NCBI GenBank assembly: GCA_030180135.1
Contig: CM058237.1
Span: forward strand, 36,167,126 to 36,231,125
Source of the DNA: Orychophragmus violaceus
Lineage: Eukaryota; Streptophyta; Magnoliopsida; Brassicales; Brassicaceae
Direction of reading: 5' to 3'
Length of the DNA stretch: 64,000 nt
Under the pieces are notes generated by a model, which was not told the origin of the DNA, ran no database searches, and saw only the letters and a program-made list of their open reading frames with translations. A program made the position numbers and the translations under genes. Shown here piece after piece: positions 1 to 11,489 of this stretch (positions are counted from its first letter, which is position 1; the number at the start of each line of letters is the position of its first letter).

Positions 1-574
1 TCGAGGAGGGCTTGGAGGTTCACGCTGCTAGTGGAGGAGGTGAGGCGGCGGTGCTAGGTGAGATCGCTGCGTCTTTTCGACGAATCTTTGTCGAAGGCGG
101 CGCTTGGTGAGGTCGTCTTTTTGCAGGTCTTGTCGGAGCCTTTCTCGACCGGAGGGAGCATGCTTGGAGGCGATGAGTAGGAGACAAACTCCGGACTGAG
201 GTGAGACGCCGGAAAGGGAAACGGCCATGGATTCTCGCACCTGCGAGGTTCGTCGGTTAGGTCCATGGGAATCGGGCTGAGTAACGGAGTTGTCGGGGAG
301 CGGAGCGAGGGTTAGGTCCTCCGGGCTGTGGAACGGGATCCAGGGTCGGGTCTCCAGTGAGTCGGAAAAGAGCTCGGATGGGTGCCGCGAATCGACCGTC
401 TCCATAACCGCCGGCGGCGACTGTGCGAAGCTGCAGACATACCTAAAGAGGCCGGTTTGAGCGAACCGGGTTTAATTAGGTCTAGGGAGTTCTCTTATTT
501 GTCATTTGGTTCGGTTTTTGATGTATCCAGTTTAATTTCCGATTTAGATCGGTTAAGAATATTAAAAAAAAAAA
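1..574 (+). mobile_element. 3' portion of a non-coding retroposon ending in poly(A)
   Basis: This GC-richer block, unlike the AT-rich DNA to its right, ends in an A-run at 564-574. It has no convincing long ORF. The open frames of 125 aa on minus and 75 aa on plus match nothing I recognise. Composition and the terminal A-run resemble the two better-bounded retroposons at 9219-10730 and 14530-15337. The 5' end and 5' target-site duplication lie outside the window, so the insertion cannot be proven. It could also be a decayed gene end. Confidence 0.4.
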
Positions 575-1116
575 GATATTATACTTTATGTTCAATAAAA
601 ACTTGGTGAACTGGATTACTTGATGACTGCATTCACTGGAAAAAAAAATTAGATGGTAAAAGTTTAAATCACCTCCTAGTTATATAAAAACAAAAACAAA
701 AACAATCAACATAAAACTTTTAAAAAAACAAAAACAAAAACAAAAATATCAAAAGTAGAAAGTTAGGATGGAAAAATTACACAAATAGTTGACAAAATAA
801 ATTACACAAATATATTCATTATTCTAAATCCTCGTTTCGCTGGTGTGATATTTTTTTAATATAATATGTAGGTCAGTGGTCTGAAATCATTTTTTTTTTG
901 TCAACAGTGGTTTGAAATCAAGCTTTTAAGATATGACATTGATTTTATTATTGCTAACTTAGACGAGATTCTCGTTAATCAATTATATATCAAAATATAA
1001 CCGATGTTTAATCGCTCTGATACGAAAAGGTGTCACTCACTCCAATCATCGTAGTAAGGTTGAAAATAAACATACCACTAATTGTCTATTTTCTAAAGAA
1101 CAACGAAGGATGACAC
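575..1116. other. AT-rich intergenic DNA, no gene seen
   Basis: This stretch holds A/C-rich low-complexity sequence (repeated aaacaaaaac around 689-745) and AT-rich DNA. I see no coding region, RNA gene or bounded element in it. Confidence 0.6.
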
Positions 1117-1224
1117 TATTAAGGTGTATGGGTTTCCAACTTAAAACCAATTGGTGATAAGTGGAGTGGCCCATATCCCTTATATATTGCTAGTGATACC
1201 GATGTGGGACTTATGTCCCTAATA
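1117..1224 (-). repeat. TRIM 3' LTR (minus orientation)
   Basis: A 108-bp partner of the LTR at 1372-1490, preceded on minus by a short polypurine run (1225-1235). Confidence 0.85.
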
Positions 1225-1371
1225 CGCCCCCTCGAGATAATGGTTCTTTAACCATTAATCCCGGAATGCTTGGGCTTGGATCGACGGTACCAATTTGGGT
1301 TTGGCTTGTCGATGGATGGACCAACTTTGGGTCGGATCGGGTTGGATTGCATGGATCGGGCTCTGATACCA

Positions 1372-1490
1372 TATTAAGGTGTATGGGCTTCGAACCTAAA
1401 ACCAATTGGTGATAAGTGGAGTGGCTCATATCCCTTATATATTGCTAGTGATCCCTTCCAACTACCGATGTGGGACTTATGTCCCTAATA
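1372..1490 (-). repeat. TRIM 5' LTR (minus orientation)
   Basis: The LTR next to the primer-binding site, 119 bp with short inverted ends TATTA/TAATA. It has an 11-bp insertion near 1452-1463 that is absent from its partner. Confidence 0.85.
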
Positions 1491-1495
1491 GACAC

Positions 1496-2125
1496 CATCT
1501 ATCTTTTTATGCCAAGAATCGAATAGTTTCTTTTTCAAAAAGGTTTGTCTACTCGTATTGTTTTTTTTAATCTACAATTAAATGAAATTAATTGTCCACC
1601 ATATACACTTTTCTGTGAGTGGTTACATTTGACATCCGTGAATAAGAGATTTAACCACCCACAGAAACAAGTGACACAACCCACTCGACGAGGGAACTTC
1701 ACGCTATGTACGTGAATTTTTCAAATATGTAAATCTAGTTTATTAAATATTTGACAAATGATTAAGTCGAAATCTGGCCATCCTATTGGCAGAAGGCGTT
1801 GGCCACAAGCTCCCATCACTATTTCTAGATTTTTTGGCACCCACTAGATCACGAGATATAGATTTCATGTTAATGAAATTTGTATTTTAATTTTATATTA
1901 AGGGAAAATAAATTTATCATAAGATACATTTTATATTAATTAAAAAATTCATTTTATGTTAAAAGAAATAAATTTATCAATATTGATAAGCTAAAGTTAA
2001 TTTTCAAATATTTTGAAGCTAACTAAAACTTATTTATGTGAGTATTATGAGGTTCATTAAGTCTCTTTAAGTTTTTTTTTTGGGTTTAGAAACTTATTTG
2101 GTTCTGAGAAGGTTTGAATAAAAGA
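1496..2125. other. AT-rich intergenic DNA, no gene seen
   Basis: I see no ORF, RNA gene or terminal repeat in this stretch. The sequence gaataaaag at 2116-2124 matches sequence at 7104-7112 and may be the 5' target-site duplication of the LINE to the right. Confidence 0.5.
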
Positions 2126-2161
2126 AAAAAAAAAGAACATTTCATTTGTATCTATGTAACT

Positions 2162-2259
2162 GTCTCTCTGTTTTGAGAACATTTTTTACCTTAATCTTCG
2201 TCTGAAAGGTGTCTCTCTGTTTTGAGAGCACTTTTTATCTTAATCTTCGTCTAAAAGGT
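2162..2259 (+). repeat. 49-bp tandem duplication in the LINE 5' UTR
   Basis: Two adjacent units, 2162-2210 and 2211-2259, each begin GTCTCTCTGTTTTGAGA and contain TTAATCTTCGTCT. They differ at a few positions. Tandem 5'-UTR repeats often carry promoter activity in LINEs of other organisms, but that role is not shown here. Confidence 0.75.
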
Positions 2260-2365
2260 TTTGTGTAAAGTGTTCTTAGTGCTTAAGCGGAAAGTTACTA
2301 TCTGGAGTGCCTTGCAGCAATGAAAAGTGCTTGGTTTAAATTGGTTTTTACAGTGAAGAGGCAAG

Positions 2366-3136
2366 ATGTATGCGGCTAGAGACATAGCGATTATGGAAAT
2401 GTCTTTGGAAGAAGAAGGACTTCCTTTCGACCTACCAGATTTGCATGAATTTAGTTCATGTGAGAAGGACATGCTAAGCAGCTTAATTAAAAGGATTTTA
2501 AATCCGAATTACCAAAAGATGTTAATTCTGATCTTGAATCTTCCTCGCAAATGGCAGAAACAATGAAGTGTTAGAGGGGTTGTGTTATCTAAAGAAAACT
2601 TTCAGTTCATCTTTGATAATGAACATGAACTGGTTGAGATCCTCGATAAAGGAGTTAACACCTTCAATAAATGGGCTTTGGCTATCAAGTGTTGGGTTGA
2701 AAACCCGTCAAATGAATATTTGCAGTTCATCCCGATCTGGATGCAGATCCACATACTATCGGTGAATCATTACACGACTGCTTCCATTACGTCCTTGGGT
2801 GAGCTTATGGGATGGGTTGATGTCGTTGCATTTTACCCTTTGGTCCCTCAGACACAAGATTGTGTTTGTGTGAAGATTTAGTTTGATGTGTCAAAACCTT
2901 TAAGGAGGTCCAAAGTAGTCAACCTCCAAGAGTTCATACAAAATAATTCTGAAAAGATGCTAACACTGTCAACATTTCAACCACACAAAGATGTTTGTCC
3001 TATGTTGGTGAAGAAACGTCAACAACAATCGAAAGAGAGGGTGATAAGCGATAAACAAATATCAAAAATGGTTATTGCGGTTAGCGATCCTTTGTATGGA
3101 GTGTTGAATGGGATGAAGTATGACTCAACCCATTAA
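2366..3136 (+). pseudogene. LINE ORF1 remnant (DUF4283 / zinc-knuckle type)
   Basis: The ATG at 2366 opens a frame with the acidic MSLEEEGLPFDLPD stretch that is usual at the start of Brassicaceae LINE ORF1. A stop and frame change follow near 2563. The next frame (2582-2881) carries the DUF4283 core, with a FQFIFDNEHEL start and a QFIPIWMQIHILSVN centre. After another stop at 2879-2881 the frame continues with RPLRRSKVVNL-like sequence to 3136. The CCHC zinc knuckle expected downstream appears degraded, leaving a short HKDVCPM remnant. ORF1 proteins bind LINE RNA during retrotransposition. This copy cannot make one. Confidence 0.75.
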
Positions 3137-3795
3137 CGAGAAGAACTAAGATTTATCATACAACGTTAGAAGAAATGAGGTAGTACCTTTTGTTTGCTAA
3201 CTCTGAAGACCTTGGAGTGAGGAAAGAAAGGATTAGAACTATGTAAAGGAATCTGAGCAAGATCATTTGACTTGGAAATCAATCTTTAGACTTGAGCCCC
3301 AACGTTGTACACAATCTATGATTTTGTCTACGATTTTGAGGTAGGAAATGGTATTGTCTATGATTTTCAAGGAGCGTAATAGGTTTCCGGGATAAAAGAC
3401 GGAGTATAAGTTCAAGAAAACTAACGAGGTCCGCTATTATAAGCAGTTCAACTGAGATATGAAACTTGGGGAGGGAATTTTCTCCAAAAGTGTACTCACT
3501 TTGGTGGAGTTTTCAGATCAAGTGACAGTTCTACTTTTTTGGGAAACTTTTTAGGGAGCTTGCTCCTTTGAAACTGTCTTGATCAAGAAAAGTAGAGGAA
3601 GAGGCCATCAAAGTCTAGGCGCATTCATAAACCAAAAACTTATATTGATTTTACGGATCCAAATGATAAGAAGAAAAGCCTTGAGAAAGAGTGGTATTAA
3701 AAAGAAAAGAAAAAGTGGAAAGAAGTGAACAAATCAAAGTCACTAAGCGCGAAAGGAATGAGGTGGATCCCAAAAGAGGAATCGCCTAAATATTT

Positions 3796-6700
3796 ATGAG
3801 CATTCTGTCTTGGAATTGTCAAGGTTTAGGATGGTTTCTAGATTTGGTAATTCCCAAACTAAAGGAGATGTGTCAAAAGCATTTTTCGTAAGTCTTGTTC
3901 TTGATGGAGCACTGTAGGAATGTTCTAGTTGATTTAAAATCTTGGATGGGTTATGATTGAGTTTTACGATTGATTTCGTAAAGAGGAGTGGAGGTTTGGA
4001 TCTTTTTGGACGAATAGAGTGGATGTTGATTATCAAGTTTTCCGATAAGAATCTAATAGATATTGCGGTTCAGTTTGGTGGTACATCAGTTTTTGTTTCG
4101 TGTGTATATGGACACCTGTATGTAAAATATCGGAATAAGATTTGGAAAAGGGCTGGTGTGAGCATAAAAGGTGTTTGGTGTATGTTAGGGGATTTTAATG
4201 AAATCTTACTTAATAAAGAGAACGTTAGAGGCCCTCATAGAAGTGATGCAAGCTTATGGAGTTTGTTGAGATTTTGAAGGTTTTTGGAATGGTGGAACTC
4301 AAAGGTAAATGCAACTCTTTTACATGGAGAGGGATCTGAGACACATAATATATTCAGTGCAAACTTGATCGATTTTTTGGTAATAAAGAATGACATTTTG
4401 TATTTCCAGCATCAAATCAGTTATTCATAGAGAAGAGAGGATCAAATCATATACTTATTCTTTTGAGTTTGATGGCGTCTCAAGAAGTATACATAAGCCA
4501 TTTTAGGTTTGATAAGATATTGTTTCTTAAACCTCAAACTAATGATGCAGTGAGAACAACTTGGTTGATTACATATATTGGTTTTAGTGGATCACTTTCA
4601 GAAAAAGTTAGAAGATGTAGGAAAGCCCTTAGTAAATGGAAGAAAGAAAATCCGTTCAATTCTCGTGATCGGATTCTAGCGATTGAGACGGAGATTAAAA
4701 GTCTCTAGTAATCTTATAATCCATTTACTCTGGTGATGCAAAGAGTTAAGGAATATTTTATGGGAGTGTATCGAGAGGAGGAGTCTTTCTAAAGTCAAAA
4801 TCATATGATGATTGGATTAAAAATGGAGATGGTCACACACAAAAATTTATATGGATCGGTGAAAGCTAATATCACTAGGAAAGCTTTGGAGGTGTGAATT
4901 TATTAGAATGTAAATGCATAATGTGAGGAGGCCTCAAAAAGAGATGTGGTTGTCGCTTATGTTTTGGATCTTTTCAGGTTATATAATCATGGAAGCTTTG
5001 AGGATATTTTTCGTGACTTCCTCCTAAGAATGTCTCAATCATCTAATAATCTTTAGGAATACAATCACATATGAAGATATCAAAGAAGAAGTTTTTTTCA
5101 TAAATCCATCAAGTGATCCGGGATATGATGGAATGATCGGGTTATTTTATCAAAAGTATCGAGATATAGTTAGACCTCACGTCTGCAGAGAGGTAAAGAT
5201 CTTTCTGAATCAGAAGTATTTCTAGAAAAATGGAATTATACGCAGACTTGATTTCTTCCTAAGGTTCCAAATGCGCCTTCTATGTCGGAGCAGAGAGACA
5301 GGACAATATTGAAAGAATAAGATTTGAGGATGAGGGCCCATCGGTCCATCACCTTTTTTTGGCAGACGACAATCTGTTTTTGTGCCGTGCGGAGGAAGAT
5401 CAAGTAAAGCTTTTAAAAACAAGGCGGCAGACAAAGGATCAATGTTAATAAATCCTCGCTCACGTTTGGAGACAAGGTTGATGTTAACTTAAAAAGAGAA
5501 TATTAAGCTATTGAAGGGGATAAAGAATGAGGGAGGTGATGGTACTTGCCTCGGCCTTATGTAATGTTTTAACGGTTCCAGATGTGATATGCTAGCATTT
5601 ATCCATGAAATAATGAATTCAAGGGTGACTGGACGGTTTGCTCGGTTTTAGTCTCAAGGTAGGAAGAAAGTCTTGTTAAAGACAGTTTTGATGGCTATGC
5701 ATGTTTTTTCCATGTCGGTTTTCAAGCTACTAAAGTCTACATGTGAATCTCTAACCTTAGCCATTTCCAAATTTTGGTGGAAAGAATTAGAACATAAACG
5801 TAAAATTCATTGGATTATCTGGAATAAGATGTGATTAGCGAAAGATCATGTATGTTTGGGGTTTAGAGATATTAAATTTTTTACCTAGACTCCTAGCCAA
5901 GAAAGCTTGGAGAGTGATGCAATCTCTTGAGTGTCTTCTTACAAGAGTTTTAAAGACCAGGTACTTCCCAAGTGGCAACTTTCTGAAAAAGGTAACTAGA
6001 CCATCATTTACGTGGTGAAGTGTTCTTCACGGTCGAGAGTTGTTGGTTAAAGGATTGGGACATATGGTTGGAAATGGTTAGAGTATGAGAGTATTGATTG
6101 ACCCATGTCTAAAAGATGTGGGGATACAAATTTCATGGATTAAGAATGTCTTCTTCAACGTTAATTTTATGGTTAGTGACCTCATTGATGTGGAAAGAAG
6201 AAACTATAAAAGTGAGATGATTCACGATTTTTTTGTTCCATTAGATGCGGAAAATATTCTAGATTGCAAGCCTCTTATTTCAATTGAAGATTGTTGGATG
6301 TGGATGCACAATAAGAATGGGGTTCAGTCGGTGAAATCAGGTTATTATCTCTCATGCCAAGAGAACTTGAAAGACTTGATTCAAGAAGATTTTGTCCTTC
6401 CATTTATGAACTTTTTGAAGGATGGTGTGAAGCTCAAAACGATGCCAAACATAAATAATTTTATATGGAGAGCGTTGAGTGGTGAGGTGCATGTCGCTGA
6501 AAATATGTTTCTCAAGGCATGAAAGTTGATGATCGACGTCAAGTGTGAGAGTGTGATGGAGAATCAATCAATCATGCTCCGTTCTTGTATTCTCTTGCCA
6601 GATAAGTATGGGCGGTCTCATGCCACCCATCGCCGGAAGGAGGTTTCAACAACTCATCTATCTATGCCAATTTTAACCATCTTTTGATGGCTCAGAAATT

Positions 6701-6972
6701 TTGATATTCCCCTCAAGATTCGTAGATGCTTTCTTTGGATCCTATGGTTAATGTGGAAAACCAGGAGCAAACTTCTCTTTGAAGAAAAATGTTATGATCC
6801 TTTACAATATGTTAAAACAAATAAGGAAAGACTCGGAAAGATGGTTTCTTTCTCAACAAGTAGGAAGGAAATAAGAGTCTTCGTACGATATATTGCAAGA
6901 GGATCCATGTATTATTTGGGAACTGCCACAGGTATCTTGGCTAAAGTGAAACATAGGCCATTCCTGAAATAG
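3796..6972 (+). pseudogene. LINE ORF2 remnant (endonuclease, reverse transcriptase, zf-RVT)
   Basis: The start at 3796 encodes MSILSWNCQGLG, the N-terminal signature of the AP-like endonuclease of plant LINEs. The endonuclease GDFNEI motif is at about 4188-4205 in another frame. A reverse-transcriptase start (LPKVPNAP-like, near 5250) jumps straight to the catalytic box, here LADD near 5361-5370, so the fingers and palm in between are deleted. The frame at 6085-6522 resembles the zf-RVT region after the reverse transcriptase, and 6751-6972 is the C-terminal tail. Multiple stops and frameshifts are present. Orientation and motif order are clear; no function remains. Confidence 0.8.
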
Positions 6973-7112
6973 GAAAAACAAATTGCTATTGAGTGGCTTG
7001 GGTGTTGAGAAATTATTGCGGTATGGCTTTGATGCACAGTTTGAGAGATTATAAGCACAAGGGAAGTTTGATTGAATAAAAGTACATTCAGTTCAAAAAA
7101 AGAGAATAAAAG

Positions 7113-8393
7113 TACATATGTCTAGTCTGATTTATCAAAAGCATGATTAGTCATCATATTAACATGTCATATTTGCATCTCAAGACTCATACATTTTGGG
7201 AGTGGTTCTACGGCCGAAAACGTGGGATTTCTTTAGGTATATGCTTCCAATATTCTCATTTTAATTGGGAAGATGGATGAGTAGAGACTGAAAATTGAAG
7301 CCATGGAATCTAATAGAGGAGCTTGAAGTTCAACATATTGTTGTACGTATAACAGATTGTGGCACTATGTGAGTCCTCGAAATAAAAGTCGGATGATGTT
7401 AAAAAATAATTTTTATCAAAACATTATCATTTCTCAATGTGTAACCTCTAGTGATTTGTTCAGTCGTATGTGGTTGTTAACCATCCCCATTAGTTACATA
7501 TCTCTTTTCGGTGAAAGGAATATGTCCTCTTAGCGACTCCTCTGTTTTGTGGGTTACGTATTACTCGGGTTTTGTCTTAACATGTTTGTGCGACATGATC
7601 TTATTTTTTGGGTATGGTTGTAAACTTGTTGTATAGCCTTCTTCTGTATTAAGGAATGGCTTTGAATATTATAAGCACATTTTTGTGTTTTATCAATATA
7701 TATTCTTCTATATGAAAAGGTATTATGAGGCTCATATGTTTTCAGAACGAAGATCAAATTAGTCATTTGTCATAGTAAAATTAGTGCATACTGATATAAT
7801 GTTAATTGTAGTTATTTGGGCTGGTGTTTTGTTGATTATATGGCAGCCACTACAATACCTATGGTGATTGAAAAAATGTACATATTGCACTTATATTTTG
7901 ACTGTTTTCGAGGACAATATGTATTCTGATGACATAGGTTATGGAAAAGTAAATGCATAAAGGGATCAACCCATTTTGTTCACCACAATTTGGTGATGGC
8001 AATTACTTTGGCATGTTGAACCACTTGTTTTTCTTCTTTTTTACTAGTGTTGATTCAATGGATCCATGTTGTGTCTTATAGTAGAATTTGGTTACCGGTG
8101 AATTATCTCTCTACTGCTAGTATTTCCTGTTATTAACTGGTGTTTGTATTTCTACATATTGTATGAAGGTTTCATCTAGTTTTTTGATCCCGCAATCACT
8201 AGTAAAAATCACTTTTTCAAAAAGAATAAGGTATGTTAGAGTTCAAACTGGAATAAAAACTCAAGTCAAAGATCATACAAAATCAATATATTTTCAACAT
8301 AACCACATATAGTCTTCCATAATAATAAAGTATGTTTATGTTACCGAGGAGACAAAGTTCAGATTCATTATCAATTAACATTATTAATCAATA
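7113..8393. other. Intergenic DNA, nothing recognised
   Basis: AT-rich sequence between the LINE and the CACTA element. Open frames up to 70 aa occur on the minus strand but show no recognisable motif. Confidence 0.5.
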
Positions 8394-8699
8394 CACTACA
8401 AAAAAATGGTCATTCTTAGCTCACGATAAATGCTATTATATGTGACTGATAGCGTTTTTGAAATAAATATGTCTATCACATCAATAATAGATCGTTCATA
8501 TTTGATTGTGTTTTCGTCCATGATAAATATCGTTTACCTATAATAACGATATTTTCTTCTTGCTATTGTTGAATCTACTTTATAATAGCTTTTTGTTTTA
8601 AACGCTATATGAGTTATTTTAAACATATTTGTAGCTTTAAATCAATTGCATTTATATATAAAAATAAATTAAAATTTAATTCAAAATATGATTCTTTAT

Positions 8700-9204
8700 A
8701 ATTTAAAATTTGTCTTACACAAACATCATAAAAGACACATCTAGAAGTTCCTAACAGATTTCTAACATTGTTTCATCGTTTCTTCAATATTTTGAGTTGC
8801 TTTCCATTTAGTCTCTTCCATCCTCAACATGCATGTTGATCCTCTTGCATCAGTCCAACCTTCTACAACAATAACCCTCAATAATATCTATCAAGTCTTT
8901 CTTCTCCGACTTAGATCCCCTATGGTTTGCCACAAACTCTTCATATTTTCTTAGGTGACCTAAATCAGCAGCAACATAAAAACCAGTTAGTGTAGACCAA
9001 GTTTTTCCCTAAAATCTAACAAATATAAGAAGTCACTATCACAATAATAGACATGAATGTTCTCATAAACATTTTTGTGCATAAAAACAAGTCGTATTCA
9101 AGATTTAGATTAGTGTGAGATATACTAGGAGCCGATATAAGCAGATATGCAAGTACCTGATAGCAACAAACAAACAAAAAGCAACTAATCTTCTTTAGAA
9201 CACT
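8700..9204 (-). other. CACTA internal sequence, possible captured exon, unrecognised
   Basis: On minus, roughly 8990-8870 can be read as an open stretch with HLRKYEEFVANH and EKKDLIDIIEGY, which looks exonic in character. Stops follow, and I cannot name a family. It may be a third captured gene fragment or transposase debris. Confidence 0.25.
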
Positions 9205-9218
9205 GACTTTTCTTATTC

Positions 9219-10730
9219 TTTTTTTTTCATCTGATTGAATATATTAACCTTCAAAGGTGAAATACGCAAAAGTACACATGGTCGGCAAGGAATAAAATCC
9301 TTCCGAAGACAAAGCCGGCGAGTTCATAAGTCGACACTCCCGGAGAAAAGGTACAAATCTAGGGAGAATTAAAACGAGAACAAGCAAAGAGAAGACTATA
9401 AACAAAGACAGAGAGAAGAAAAAGGTGAGTTGAGGATCCAATCGTTCAAACCGAAACAGAGATCGAGTCAAACTCTAACGAGCTCCCATAGAAACATTTG
9501 ATGTCGAAGAAGAGTTGAAGACCATGAACCCGAGGCGAATCAACCGAAGCGTTACAACCATCGAGCCCAACCAACTAGACTCCGAGCAGATACAAGGCAA
9601 AGCTCAACAAGACCTAAGCAGAAACACGCCTCCACGCTCAAACCAAAACCGCCAAGCCGTAGCGAGACCAAGCACAAGGAGAAATCTTGAACTTCGAAAG
9701 GGAGAAACCCGCAAACCAAGACCTTCAGTTCTTACACACGGACACTCGTGTACCCGAACCAGGACATCTACCGACCAAGAAAGGTCACCTCCTCACAGGA
9801 GAAGAACAGAAGGACGGAACCACTGCGACGCTGATACCTAGCTCCGCCAAAAGAAAAATGGAAGAGAGGAAAGTAGATGCTCCCGCAACAACACCATAAC
9901 CAGAAGACGGATCCCAAAGCGAAACTTGGCCGAACAACAAACAGAGAAGGACAGTAGAGCAACGAAGAAGAGCCAAACGATCAATTAGCAACCACGCCTA
10001 AGACGAAGGATAAAGCAGAGAGAGCACTATGACCGGCGCTTGACCCTGTCAAAAACGATTCCCGTAGTAAAGCAGCTACTCTACCTTAAAGAACCTCGCC
10101 AAGGCACACCTAGACTATGGCCAAAGACGCCAAACCAAGACAACCAGGAACCTACCACAGGAAACTACAGAGGACCTAAACTAAACCGAGCCAAGCCCAA
10201 GAACCACAGATACCCCAGAACCTAGAGCAAACGCAGCCTAGGAAATCCAGCCTCAACCACTCGATTCTAAAAACAAATCCATCTACAGATCCACCGTAGA
10301 AAAAACGAGACACCATACTCACCCAACCGAGAGACACCGGAGAAAAGGCTCGCCATCGAAGCAGAAGCAGCTCCGGCCAAAACCCACCACCAGTAGAGAG
10401 TGGTCACGGCTCAGCTACACCGGTCAAGGAAGCACGGTCCAAACGAGAAGCCGCTAGACACGACAACCCGGGACCAAAACCAAGAAAACCTCGCCGATCT
10501 ACACCGCACATCCATCGGAAGAGAAGCTAGGACCTCACCGGCGAACTAGCAGAGGAGGATCGCCGCAAGCTAAGAACTACGAAGACACCCCTCCCCGGCT
10601 CCGGCACGAGACGCCGACCACCGGGGAGACACGGAAGACGAAAGGAGATGCGCCGCTGAATAGCCTCGAAAAACGGACCCGAGAGCAAAAGAAATTAGGG
10701 CGAACGACCCTGCCGAAGTGACCTGAAATG
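9219..10730 (-). mobile_element. 1.5-kb non-autonomous retroposon nested in the CACTA element
   Basis: The block is flanked by a perfect 14-bp duplication GACTTTTCTTATTC (9205-9218 and 10731-10744). It starts on plus with a T-run (9219-9227), which is the poly(A) tail of an element transcribed on minus. This structure is the product of target-primed reverse transcription. No frame exceeds about 108 aa, and those seen (Arg-rich on plus, hydrophobic on minus) are composition artefacts. It is GC-richer than the host DNA. It may be a LINE-dependent non-coding element of the Sadhu kind, but the family name is a guess. Confidence 0.8.
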
Positions 10731-10744
10731 GACTTTTCTTATTC

Positions 10745-11489
10745 ATAAGTAGATGTGTATGCTAAAACACAACCCATATGCAACATGTGTATAAACATAA
10801 CCGAGATGCTAAAAATTATACTTATATTAAAACTTCAGAAAACTGTATAAATAACCACTCAATCAAATTTGCATACCTGAAACTCGGAAGTTACAACAAT
10901 GGTTTCTCCAGGGGTCAAAGAATGAGAAGAAGCGTATTTACCCCTGCACATTTCAGTTCACAGGCCTTGTGGGTCACCAAAAGTTCGAAAGTTTAACAAT
11001 AAGATGAAAACATTTAGTAACAAAGAGTATATCATCACTTACCTTGTATGCCATAAGCCAAGCCAGATGCTTGATCCACGTGGAAATTTTACAAACATGA
11101 GATGCAAAAATCTTGTAAAAACATAGTAAAGATATGTCCCCTCAATAATGTTACACTACAAAATTTAGATCTTCTTTGTATGTATAAATAGAAGAATCAA
11201 TGCAGTAGATGTGGGAAAAAGGAGTCATTTAAACCAAGTACCGAAACCAAAAAAAAAAATTAATGTGACACTTTTAAGCATTCCACCAGCAACGACATGA
11301 TCTCTCAGCAAATGGAAAACAGAGTCTGATGAGAACAAGAACTCGATTCATACCAAAGTACATCGACAAAAAAAAGAGTAGTTCTTATAACAATCAAAGT
11401 CAAAACAAACTAGAGTTTTTCAGAGTTCCATCAACTTACACAAACCTCTTAAAGGGTTTATAGTTGTTCGATCAACTGTGTAATAATAC
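10745..11489. other. CACTA internal sequence between retroposon and gene fragment
   Basis: I see no complete gene. Short minus-strand coding-like runs around 10900-11000 could be another captured exon but are not recognisable. Several T-rich and A-rich stretches are present. Confidence 0.35.

Larger units (their letters stand above)
1117..1490 (-). mobile_element. TRIM (terminal-repeat retrotransposon in miniature), complete
   Basis: Two direct repeats, 1117-1224 and 1372-1490, share the start TATTAAGGTGTATGGG and the end GTCCCTAATA, and differ mainly by an 11-bp insertion in the right copy. A primer-binding site for initiator Met-tRNA (TGGTATCAGAGC on the minus strand, 1371-1360) directly abuts the right repeat, so the element reads on minus. 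A purine-rich run (GAGGGGGCG on minus) abuts the other repeat. The element is flanked by a perfect 5-bp TSD, GACAC, at 1112-1116 and 1491-1495. The internal part is only about 147 bp and non-coding, so it must be moved by proteins supplied in trans. A 72-aa minus-strand ORF across it is not a gene. Confidence 0.92.
2126..7103 (+). mobile_element. Decayed L1-type LINE (non-LTR retrotransposon)
   Basis: Remnants follow the order of plant LINEs on the plus strand: a 5' UTR with a tandem repeat, ORF1 (DUF4283-like and CCHC region), ORF2 (AP endonuclease, then reverse transcriptase, then zf-RVT region), and a short 3' UTR ending in an A-run at about 7095-7101. Every ORF is broken by stops and frameshifts, and most of the reverse transcriptase between about 5290 and 5330 has been deleted. 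Possible 9-bp TSD gaataaaag at 2116-2124 and 7104-7112; the right copy sits beside a near-identical 3'-UTR sequence at 7074, so the duplication is weak support. Inactive. Confidence 0.8.

Noticed and set aside
1211..1429. 72-aa minus-strand frame
   Set aside because: Lies across the LTR, PBS and interior of the TRIM element; no protein function.
7074..7116. 13-bp repeat GAATAAAAGTACA at 7074 and 7104 as a LINE target duplication
   Set aside because: The first copy looks like the LINE's own 3' UTR; only nine bases recur at the presumed 5' end, so the duplication is not secure.
9515..9841. 108-aa Arg/Thr-rich plus-strand frame
   Set aside because: Antisense to the retroposon at 9219-10730 and biased by its composition; no domain.
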